A stretch of 8,218 nucleotides of DNA, taken from the NCBI GenBank assembly GCA_018608925.1, contig JABAYQ010000165.1, positions 1 through 8,218 of the forward strand. Reading direction: 5' to 3'. This DNA comes from Cryomorphaceae bacterium. Its GTDB lineage: Bacteria > Bacteroidota > Bacteroidia > Flavobacteriales > UBA7312. Positions 1 to 6,401 of the stretch are shown piece by piece. A program made the position numbers and the translations under genes. Every line of letters starts with the position of its first letter. Position 1 is the first letter of the stretch. The notes under the pieces were generated by a model. That model searched no databases. It was not told the origin of the DNA and saw nothing but the letters and a program-made list of their open reading frames with translations.

Positions 1-377
1 GAACTGCAGGAAAAACTGGCGGTGGTTCTTGGTCTACTTTCTCAGATAGAAGAGTAAAGACCGATATACAAACTTATTCTAAAGGCTTAAATGAAATAAT
101 GGAGATTAATCCGGTTACTTTTAAATACAAAGAAAATTCCGGTTATTCTAATACCTCAAAAGATTACGTGGGTATAATTGCCCAAGAAATAGAGCAGGTA
201 TTGCCTAGTATGGTCGATCAAATAGATGATAGCCAAGGGCCTAGTGGTTTGTCAGATAAACGAGTTTTCGATTCTTCAGAACTTTTATGGACATTAATTA
301 ATGCCGTAAAAGAATTAAAAACAGAGAATGATTCTTTAAAAGAAAAACTAAAACAACAAGGTCTAATTGTTGACTAA
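1..377 (+). CDS. Peptidase S74 (intramolecular chaperone) domain protein, C-terminal part
   Basis: Only the last 124 codons of a longer gene are present; the frame is open from base 3 and stops at TAA 375-377. The fragment starts in a Gly/Ser-rich linker and continues into SDRRVKTDI (Ser codon 42-44, Lys codon 57-59), the signature of the peptidase S74 domain. In that family the Ser and the Lys five residues later form a dyad that cuts the chain just before the Ser, after the domain has helped the upstream part fold into a trimer. The second family motif, VGIIAQEIEQVLPSMV, follows, and the end (ELKTENDSLKEKLKQQ) is a short coiled coil, as expected for a trimeric chaperone. The domain occurs in phage tail fibres and endosialidases and, in Bacteroidota, in large surface proteins; the missing N-terminus would decide which. 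An internal ATG at 99 is not the start, because the conserved motif lies upstream of it. The stop overlaps that of the convergent gene. Confidence 0.88.
   Translation, partial: TAGKTGGGSWSTFSDRRVKTDIQTYSKGLNEIMEINPVTFKYKENSGYSNTSKDYVGIIAQEIEQVLPSMVDQIDDSQGPSGLSDKRVFDSSELLWTLINAVKELKTENDSLKEKLKQQGLIVD
336..372 (-). terminator. Possible terminator of the minus-strand unit, inside the S74 coding sequence
   Basis: Read on the minus strand, just after the TAG stop of the SGNH gene, CAACAA (372-367) pairs with TTGTTG (359-354) around a 7-base loop. A T-rich run (TTTTAGTTTTTCTTTT, 353-338) follows at once. This has the order of an intrinsic terminator, but the stem is only 6 base pairs with two G-C pairs, so it would be weak. 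It lies wholly inside the last codons of the convergent gene, because the two genes overlap and leave no free space. Confidence 0.35.
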
Positions 378-1267
378 GGCAATTCTTTGAGTTGTAAAAT
401 AGCTGCGGTTAGCCTTCTTGCTCCTATGGTGTTGAGGTGCTGCTTGTCGTAAAAATGGGTTTTGTTATCCCACTTCATTAGGTCGTTATAATTGTAATAG
501 GTTCCAAGTTTATTGATCTTGTCGTCGAATTCTTGGTTGTTGCTATGAGAGAAGTAAAAAGCAGGAGAAAGAGGAGCTTGAACTAAAACGTAATTTATAT
601 CCTTGCTTTTTAGAATATCTATTGTTTCCTCTAATTCGCTAAATAAATCGTAGTTAAAATCCCATCTTTCTTCTTGAAATTCTTCCACTTGGTAGTAGCT
701 TAATTTTCGTTCTACATAACCTCCAATATGGTAGGTATCTCTCCAATTAATTTTTAGTGCTTCATTGCTTTTAAAAATAGCATGGTACAAAGAGAATATA
801 TAGGTGTTGAAGGTTTTTAAGTGGCCCCACGCTAATGGTAAAGTAGAAACAACTTTGGGGTAGTTGGATACCATGTCTAGAGAAGATTCTATTGCGTCGG
901 AACGAAAGATAGAAGGGTCAACTTCTAGAATTACTAGTTTTGGGTTTAGCTTGTCTAAATGTCTTTTTAAAAGCCATTTGGTTTGTATAGGGGTTTGAGA
1001 GCTAGAGCCCATATTAAAAGTCTTAATTCCTTTCTGTTCTAAATAACGGCTATCTATTCCTCTGTATGCATGGGAAGAGCCTGTTATCAGTACATCAATA
1101 TCTTTTCTTTTTTGTAATTCGTTTAATCGGAAAGCCGAACTACCGCCAATGCGCTTGTACACAATATTAGGAGAATCTTCAGGGAAGTGCAAACCCCACA
1201 CTACCACATAGGAAGCGTAGCTAATTACAATAAAAATAAGAATGGATAGTATTCGTAAATATTTCAT
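374..1267 (-). CDS. SGNH/DltD-like acyltransferase partner of the MBOAT protein
   Basis: A 297-residue protein with one N-terminal membrane segment (about residues 5-24), so the rest is probably outside the cytoplasmic membrane. ITGSSHAYRGID (about 62-72) matches the nucleophile block of DltD/AlgJ/AlgX-like SGNH proteins, with Ser65 the likely nucleophile. Near the C-terminus FYDKQHLNTIGA (272-283) supplies the paired Asp274 and His277. Between them lies a conserved-looking core strand, LVILEVDPSIF (111-121). The family takes an acyl group delivered by an MBOAT partner and esterifies a polymer such as alginate, teichoic acid or peptidoglycan; the substrate here is unknown. It is the last gene of the minus-strand unit and starts 3 bases after the MBOAT gene, which supports the pairing. 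Start choice is simple: the ATG sits just before the hydrophobic anchor. The stop TAG (376-374) overlaps the stop of the convergent S74 gene. An esterase role is the main alternative. Confidence 0.8.
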   Translation of the reverse strand: MKYLRILSILIFIVISYASYVVVWGLHFPEDSPNIVYKRIGGSSAFRLNELQKRKDIDVLITGSSHAYRGIDSRYLEQKGIKTFNMGSSSQTPIQTKWLLKRHLDKLNPKLVILEVDPSIFRSDAIESSLDMVSNYPKVVSTLPLAWGHLKTFNTYIFSLYHAIFKSNEALKINWRDTYHIGGYVERKLSYYQVEEFQEERWDFNYDLFSELEETIDILKSKDINYVLVQAPLSPAFYFSHSNNQEFDDKINKLGTYYNYNDLMKWDNKTHFYDKQHLNTIGARRLTAAILQLKELP

Positions 1268-1270
1268 GGT

Positions 1271-2695
1271 TTAGAATTGAAAGTAAATAAATGGCAATTC
1301 TTGTGTAGGACTAAACATACTAATGCAAAACAAAATAAAACTATAAAACAGCCAACGCAAAATTGCTGGCATTTTATAGCTGTTTTTTAAAGGATTGACT
1401 TCTGATTTATTGTTCCACTCTACCACAAGTAAAAACAACAGCATTCCAGCAATAATTTTCAGATTAAACTCTTGCAGTGCTGGTTTTGCCCAAGTAGAGA
1501 AGTCGAATATTTTTGAATAAATAGCAAATGCTTGTTCTATATCTTGGGCTCTAAATATTATCCAGGCCAGACAAACTAGTGTAAAAGTAGACAGCATTCG
1601 CCAAATATTTATTAGCGATAGATTATGGTTGTTTTGGCTAAAGGTTCTGTTTCTGTTCAGTACAAAAAGTGGAACAAATAAAAGTGCGTGAGCCAATCCC
1701 CAAAATAAGAAAGTCCAGTTGGCCCCATGCCAAAATCCGCTTACTAAAAAGATGATAAAAATATTACGAATAGTTTTTGCTTTCGTCCCTCTGGATCCGC
1801 CAATGGGGATGTACAGATAGTCTTTAAACCAAGAAGATAGCGAAATGTGCCACTTCCTCCAGAACTCGGCTATATCTCTGGAAAAGTAAGGGAATGCAAA
1901 ATTCTGACTCAAATTAAATCCGAATAGTTTTGCCGTTCCTATAGCTATATCAGAATACCCAGAGAAGTCACCATAAATTTGAAAAGCAAAGAAAACAGCT
2001 CCAATAAGTAGGGTTGCTCCATTGTGGTCTCCTGCCTGACTAAATATCTGATCGACTATGATAGCACAGTTGTCGGCAATAACCATTTTCTTGAAAAAGC
2101 CCCACAACATCTGTTGCAGACCAGAAATAACCATTTTATACTCTAGTTTTTTTGGTTTAAAAAATTGAGGTAGTAAATGGCTGGCTCTTTCTATTGGCCC
2201 GGCTACCAGCTGAGGGAAAAACGAAACAAAAGCTAAAAAGGAAATTAAAGAATTAGTAGGCTCTAGCTTTCTTTTATAAATATCTAAAGTATAGCTCAGG
2301 GTTTGAAAGGTGTAAAAACTTATTCCTACAGGAAGGATGATGTTTAATCTTGTTACATCTATACTTTGGCCAAATAAGGTAAATGCATCTGCAAAACTTT
2401 GAGCGAAAAAGTCGGCATACTTAAAAAACCCTAGCATTCCTAAATTAACTAGCAAGCTAAGAGCTAGCCAGTATTTTCTGTTGTTTTGAGAATGGTGAAG
2501 TTTAAGCCCGATGCTATAGTCTAAGAGAGAACTTATTGCTATTAGAGAAAGAAAACGCCAATCCCACCAGCCGTAAAAGACATAGCTAGCTACTAGTAAT
2601 AATAAGTTTTGTGTTTTTAAAGTATTTCGAAGGAGCCAAAAAAGCAATAGTACTATTGGTAAGAAATAGGCGAAATCTAAAGAGTTGAAAAGCAT
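1271..2695 (-). CDS. MBOAT family membrane-bound O-acyltransferase (AlgI/DltB type)
   Basis: A 474-residue polytopic membrane protein of the usual AlgI length. It opens with MLFNSLDFAYFLPIV, the typical start of bacterial MBOATs, then YGWWDWRF (41-48). Family blocks follow in order: FFPQLVAGPIER (159-170), QIYGDFSGYSDIAIG (239-253), FPYFSRDIAEFWRKWHISLSSWF (about 268-290, containing His283) and SGFWHGANWTF (319-329), whose His323 is the catalytic histidine position of the family. The C-terminus (PFIYFQF) is also typical. These enzymes take an acyl group from a cytoplasmic donor such as acetyl-CoA and pass it through the membrane to an extracytoplasmic acceptor or partner protein. The next gene, 3 bases downstream, encodes the SGNH-like partner; the oxygenase gene ends 5 bases upstream. 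It is therefore probably co-translated with both. The acyl group and acceptor cannot be read from the sequence, so no gene symbol is given. Confidence 0.93.
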   Translation of the reverse strand: MLFNSLDFAYFLPIVLLLFWLLRNTLKTQNLLLLVASYVFYGWWDWRFLSLIAISSLLDYSIGLKLHHSQNNRKYWLALSLLVNLGMLGFFKYADFFAQSFADAFTLFGQSIDVTRLNIILPVGISFYTFQTLSYTLDIYKRKLEPTNSLISFLAFVSFFPQLVAGPIERASHLLPQFFKPKKLEYKMVISGLQQMLWGFFKKMVIADNCAIIVDQIFSQAGDHNGATLLIGAVFFAFQIYGDFSGYSDIAIGTAKLFGFNLSQNFAFPYFSRDIAEFWRKWHISLSSWFKDYLYIPIGGSRGTKAKTIRNIFIIFLVSGFWHGANWTFLFWGLAHALLFVPLFVLNRNRTFSQNNHNLSLINIWRMLSTFTLVCLAWIIFRAQDIEQAFAIYSKIFDFSTWAKPALQEFNLKIIAGMLLFLLVVEWNNKSEVNPLKNSYKMPAILRWLFYSFILFCISMFSPTQELPFIYFQF

Positions 2696-2700
2696 GCTAT

Positions 2701-3642
2701 TTATTTTAAAGTTGGCCTTTCTGTAATTTCGTGGTATGCTATAGCATCACTTGCATAAAAGTGAAAAACCATGCTTTTTCTTGAAGCATTAGGGTTTATT
2801 TTGGCTTGGGCTCCGTGCAATAGATTGGCGTGCCAAATTAGAACGTCTCCTTTTTTAGCAAGGAAAACCTCTTTTTTTAAGTGAGTGTTTTCTTGTAATA
2901 CTTGCTCAATTTTGTTTTCATAATCTTGATACGATTTGTTTCCTAGCTTAAAAGTACTGCTCTGGTTGTCGAAATCCTTATTCATTATGTAAGGAAGTTT
3001 ATGAGAGCCAGGGTAGTAATGAAGCGGACCGTCTTCTGGACTAACATCTTGTAATGCTACCCATACAGCTATGATGTTTCCATGAGGAAAAGTAGTCATA
3101 TGAATAGAATCGGAATGGGTTTTTTGCTGACTCGATTCGTAAAAGTTAATGCTCTGAAATAAGTCCATTTCTTTGGCCATTAATAGCTCGATACAGTCTT
3201 TAAGTTTAGGAAAGGTAGCAACGCTCTTAAGTAATTTAGATTTTTTGATGGCAAACAAAATTCTATTCTTCGACCATTTTATTTTTTTGGCTTGCAATAG
3301 CTCTTCTACTTCTTTGTTTATAAGGTCTATTTCTTCCTTTTGGAAGAATGAATCTAAGATAACAAATCCGTCTTTTGACCATTTTAACAAGCTGTCTTGT
3401 GTCTTTTTATCTAAGCTATTAAAGCGTTCTTGCTGAGGTAATAGTTGGGCACAATCTTCTCTGTCCATTATTGGCTCTTGACCATTAATACCCTCAAAAT
3501 CCTGACTATTTATAGAAGAGTAGTAGTTCTTCTTAAGATTGTATTTTTTGTATAGTTCTGTATTGTGTAATAATTTTTTACGGTTAAAAAAATTGCTAAC
3601 CTTAAAGCTCCACTTATATTTTCTTAGAAAGGATATAAGCAT
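2701..3642 (-). CDS. Phytanoyl-CoA dioxygenase (PhyH)-like 2-oxoglutarate/Fe(II) oxygenase
   Basis: A 313-residue soluble protein. The Fe(II) facial triad of the PhyH family is present: His176-Ser-Asp178 in KTHSDSIHM, and His276 in NLLHGA. Arg288, 12 residues further on, sits where the family binds the 2-oxoglutarate carboxylate. AVWVALQDVSPEDGPLHYYPGSH (192-214) is the diagnostic core strand and loop, and GDVLIWH (265-271) leads into the second His. DGFVILDSFF (91-100) is the usual N-terminal entry to the fold; residues 1-80 are basic and have no domain I recognise. Such enzymes hydroxylate acyl chains, amino acids, sugars or natural products, so the substrate is open. No signal peptide is visible, so it should act in the cytoplasm. 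Its ATG shares one base with the upstream stop (TGATG), and the MBOAT gene starts 5 bases after its stop. This places it in the acyl-transfer cassette, perhaps hydroxylating the acyl donor or the acceptor precursor (inference). Confidence 0.87.
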   Translation of the reverse strand: MLISFLRKYKWSFKVSNFFNRKKLLHNTELYKKYNLKKNYYSSINSQDFEGINGQEPIMDREDCAQLLPQQERFNSLDKKTQDSLLKWSKDGFVILDSFFQKEEIDLINKEVEELLQAKKIKWSKNRILFAIKKSKLLKSVATFPKLKDCIELLMAKEMDLFQSINFYESSQQKTHSDSIHMTTFPHGNIIAVWVALQDVSPEDGPLHYYPGSHKLPYIMNKDFDNQSSTFKLGNKSYQDYENKIEQVLQENTHLKKEVFLAKKGDVLIWHANLLHGAQAKINPNASRKSMVFHFYASDAIAYHEITERPTLK

Positions 3643-4904
3643 CAGGTTTTTTGTTTTTTCTTTTTAGCAGCAGGAAATAAAACATTATTTAGAATAAGTC
3701 TGTAGCCTGGGGAATTAGGGTGTAGACTTAGGTCCGTTTTAGGATCGCCAACCTTGTGTTGGTAGTCTTCTGGGTCGTGTCCTCCGTAGAAAGTCCATGT
3801 TCCTTTTCCTAGCTCGCCATGTATATACCTTGCTTCATCAACAGCATCGTTTGCGCCTAGTATTAAAACATTCGACTTGATAAACTCTTTTTTAAAGGCG
3901 GTTGTTTGGCCCATAAATCCTTTGATTATCTGTTCGTGATTTTGACAAAGCATAGTAGGAACAGGGTCCCATTTAGCAGAGAATTCAAATAATGAGAAAA
4001 AGTCTAATGGTTCTTTTAACTTCCTTGTTCTGGTAGCATCAATTTCGGAATACTCATAGACATTAGGGTTTTGCTCTAAACCAAAGTTTTCGAAAGCGAT
4101 AGTCTGGTCGTAGTTTAGTTTTTCTTGAGCATTTGCATCGGATGGGTCGCCGTCAAACATATGCTGGCAAATATCGGTACCTTGAGCTGCTAGAGCTATG
4201 TCATAGGTGTCCGTTGCCGAACACATAGCAAATAAGAATCCGCCACCAAGAGTGAAATCTTTAATTTTTAGTGCTACCGCTAGTTTTGCTTGCGATACTT
4301 TTTCAAATCCTAACTCTTTTGCAGAGGCTTCAAAATCTAATTTTTGTTGTCGGTACCAAGAAGCATTTTTATAGCTGGCATAAAACTTTCCGTACTGACC
4401 GCTAAAGTCTTCGTGGTGAAGGTGAAGCCAGTCGTAAGTAGGTAGTATTCCTTTCATTACTTCTTTGTCGTATACCAAGTCGTAAGGAATTTCGGCGTAG
4501 GTAAGTGCCAGAGTAACAGCATCGTCCCAAGGTAATTTTGTTTTAGGAGAGTATACCGCAATACGAGGTACTTTCTCTAATTTAACCACGTCTTGGTTTA
4601 CTTCCGGATTGCTTATTTCGTAGAGTATTTGAGTGGATTGAACATCGGCAATTACCTGAAAACTAACGCCTCTTATAACACATTCTTTTTCCAGAGCAGG
4701 TTGGTTTTTAATCATAAAGCTTCCGCCTCTATAATTAAGAAGCCAATCAACAGTCACTTCATTTTCTAAGCTCCAGAATGCTATTCCGTATGCTTTTAAA
4801 TGATCGGACTGACTCTCATCCATAGGTATTAATAGGTAAGAAGCGAAGCAACTAATGTGCATCAACCATAAAAATGGTAATATGATAATTGCTTTTCTAT
4901 TCAT
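3642..4904 (-). CDS. Conserved exported protein, so-called asparagine synthetase B-like; function unknown
   Basis: A 420-residue protein with a signal peptide (residues 1 to about 21: MNRK, hydrophobic core, cut likely after CFA). I recall Bacteroidota homologues beginning ASYxLIPMDxxQ.NHLKAYG that carry the label 'asparagine synthetase B', but nothing here supports that enzyme: there is no N-terminal Cys nucleophile, no SGGxDS-type ATP-binding loop, and the protein is exported. Recognisable blocks are WLLNYRGGSF (54-63), PRIAVYSP (113-120), YDWLHLHHEDFSGQYGKFY (157-175), GGFLFAMCSATDTYDIAL (221-238), VLILGAND (346-353) and FYGGHDPEDYQH (372-383). The strand-then-GxxxAMCSA pattern around Cys228, with a later GGHDP, resembles the nucleophile elbow and His of class I glutamine-amidotransferase/ThuA-like folds; this is inference. 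The C-terminus is lysine-rich (KKKKQKT). Its ATG directly abuts the dnaB stop (TAGATG), so translation is probably coupled to dnaB. Confidence 0.72.
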   Translation of the reverse strand: MNRKAIIILPFLWLMHISCFASYLLIPMDESQSDHLKAYGIAFWSLENEVTVDWLLNYRGGSFMIKNQPALEKECVIRGVSFQVIADVQSTQILYEISNPEVNQDVVKLEKVPRIAVYSPKTKLPWDDAVTLALTYAEIPYDLVYDKEVMKGILPTYDWLHLHHEDFSGQYGKFYASYKNASWYRQQKLDFEASAKELGFEKVSQAKLAVALKIKDFTLGGGFLFAMCSATDTYDIALAAQGTDICQHMFDGDPSDANAQEKLNYDQTIAFENFGLEQNPNVYEYSEIDATRTRKLKEPLDFFSLFEFSAKWDPVPTMLCQNHEQIIKGFMGQTTAFKKEFIKSNVLILGANDAVDEARYIHGELGKGTWTFYGGHDPEDYQHKVGDPKTDLSLHPNSPGYRLILNNVLFPAAKKKKQKT

Positions 4905-6401
4905 CTAAAATGGTTGGTCTTCATCTTCTTCCATATTCATAGAAGAAGAAATAATGTTACTTGTGTTTGGGTAGGAATCATCAGAAAATCCTCCTCCAAA
5001 ACTATCTAGGTCGGTAAATTTAGCTAGGTGAGCGATAAATCTTAATCGAATATTTTCCAAAGATCCGTTACGGTGTTTAGCTATAATGATTTCACCTTGT
5101 CCGTTGCAATCAGGGTCTTCCCCTGGGCTACTTTCTGGCCATTCGGTGAAGCCGTAGTATTCTGGTCGGTAGATAAAGCATACAATATCTGCATCTTGCT
5201 CAATTGCTCCAGATTCCCTAAGGTCGGATAGCATTGGTCTTTTGTCTCCACCTCTTGTTTCTACCGCTCTACTTAATTGCGATAAGGCAATAATAGGAAC
5301 GTTAAGTTCTTTAGCAATACTTTTTAACGATCTGGAAATAGTACTTATCTCTTGTTCTCTGTTTCCTCCTTTGCCACTTCCTCCAGCACTCATTAGTTGA
5401 AGGTAGTCAATGATAATCATTTCAACCCCGTTTTTAGCACTGCACAATCTTCTGCACTTTGCTCTAAGTTCAAAAATGGTAAGAGCAGGAGTGTCATCAA
5501 TAAAGATAGGAGCTTCGGAAAGCTGAGTGATTTTTTGTTGAAGTTGTATCCATTCGTGGTCTTCAAGGCTTCCTTTTCTTAGCTTTTCTGCTGAGATACC
5601 TGATTCGCTAGCAATAAGTCTGTTTACTAACTGAACCGATGACATCTCCAAAGAGAAAACCGCAACAGGTTTTTTGAACTGAACCGCTGTATTTCTAGCC
5701 ATAGATAATACGAATGCTGTTTTACCCATACCAGGTCTTGCTGCTAAAATAACAAGATCCGATTTTTGCCAACCAGATGTAACTCTGTCTAGCTCAGCAA
5801 ATCCGGAAGGGACACCACTTAATCCGTCGTCTTTATTTTTAATTTCTTCAATCTGAACCAATGCTTCTCTAATAAGAGAACTCATTTTGTCGTAGTTTTT
5901 TCGGATGTTTCCTTCCGATACATCGTAAAGGTTTTTTTCCGCTTTACTTAGCAAATCGAAAACATCGGTAGACTCATCGTATGCATCTTTTATGATGTCT
6001 CCAGAAATTCGAATTAATTCTCTTTGAATGTATTTTTGAGAGATGATTCGGGCGTGTGTTTCTATGTTAGCAGCAGAAGCAACTCTGTCCGTTAGCTTAG
6101 ATACGAAAGCAGGTCCGCCAACAATTTTTAAAGAGTTGGTCTTTTTTAATTCTTCGGTAACGGTAAGAATATCAACCGATTTAGCTGCGTTAAATAAATT
6201 CTGGATTGCAGAAAAAATCGCAGAATGGGCAGGTTTGTAAAAACTCTCTGGCCTTAATATTTCGATTGCATTAGATAAGGCATCGCTTTCTAGCATTAGA
6301 GCACCTAATACTGCTTCTTCAACGTCAACTGCTTGTGGGGGTAATTTACCTGCAATCAGTGCGCTGCTCTCTATTGTGTTATTTATTTGATTTTTTGCCA
6401 T
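4905..6401 (-). CDS. dnaB: Replicative DNA helicase DnaB
   Basis: The 498-residue replicative helicase that forms a hexameric ring at the fork and unwinds DNA ahead of the polymerase. The N-terminal domain opens with GKLPPQAVDVEEAVLGALMLE (18-38), typical of the family. A linker (about 165-195) precedes the RecA-like domain, which starts near SGVPSGFAELDRVTSG (195-210). Walker A is ARPGMGKT (221-228), Walker B IIIDYLQL (329-336), followed by LSQLSR (373-378) and the KHRNG block (442-446) that holds the arginine finger in the family. Length is normal and there is no intein. The C-terminus ends in an acidic stretch, EEDEDQPF, similar to the tip of single-strand binding proteins. The start ATG shares its first base with the accA stop (TAATG), and no other start gives the usual N-terminus. 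The position behind accA suggests growth-linked expression of both from one promoter. Confidence 0.98.
   Translation of the reverse strand: MAKNQINNTIESSALIAGKLPPQAVDVEEAVLGALMLESDALSNAIEILRPESFYKPAHSAIFSAIQNLFNAAKSVDILTVTEELKKTNSLKIVGGPAFVSKLTDRVASAANIETHARIISQKYIQRELIRISGDIIKDAYDESTDVFDLLSKAEKNLYDVSEGNIRKNYDKMSSLIREALVQIEEIKNKDDGLSGVPSGFAELDRVTSGWQKSDLVILAARPGMGKTAFVLSMARNTAVQFKKPVAVFSLEMSSVQLVNRLIASESGISAEKLRKGSLEDHEWIQLQQKITQLSEAPIFIDDTPALTIFELRAKCRRLCSAKNGVEMIIIDYLQLMSAGGSGKGGNREQEISTISRSLKSIAKELNVPIIALSQLSRAVETRGGDKRPMLSDLRESGAIEQDADIVCFIYRPEYYGFTEWPESSPGEDPDCNGQGEIIIAKHRNGSLENIRLRFIAHLAKFTDLDSFGGGFSDDSYPNTSNIISSSMNMEEDEDQPF

Noticed and set aside
1..377. Prophage edge suggested by a tail-fibre-type S74 domain
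   Set aside because: No integrase, structural phage gene, attachment site or tRNA is visible, and the domain is common in Bacteroidota surface proteins; the missing upstream sequence would settle it.
2455..2480. CTAGC/GCTAG inverted repeat inside the MBOAT gene
   Set aside because: Five-base arms within coding sequence, with no T-run or functional context; expected by chance in AT-rich DNA.
3642..3670. A AAA AAC-like slippery run before the exported-protein stop, as a possible programmed -1 frameshift into the oxygenase gene
   Set aside because: The zero-frame codons are AAG AAA AAA CAA AAA ACC TGA, so the heptamer is not in the register needed, and the oxygenase has its own good ATG with intact N-terminal sequence.
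4842..4904. Lipoprotein signal in the exported protein (HISC near residue 19)
   Set aside because: The position three before the Cys is His rather than Leu/Val/Ile, so the lipobox is poor; a signal peptidase I site after CFA fits better.
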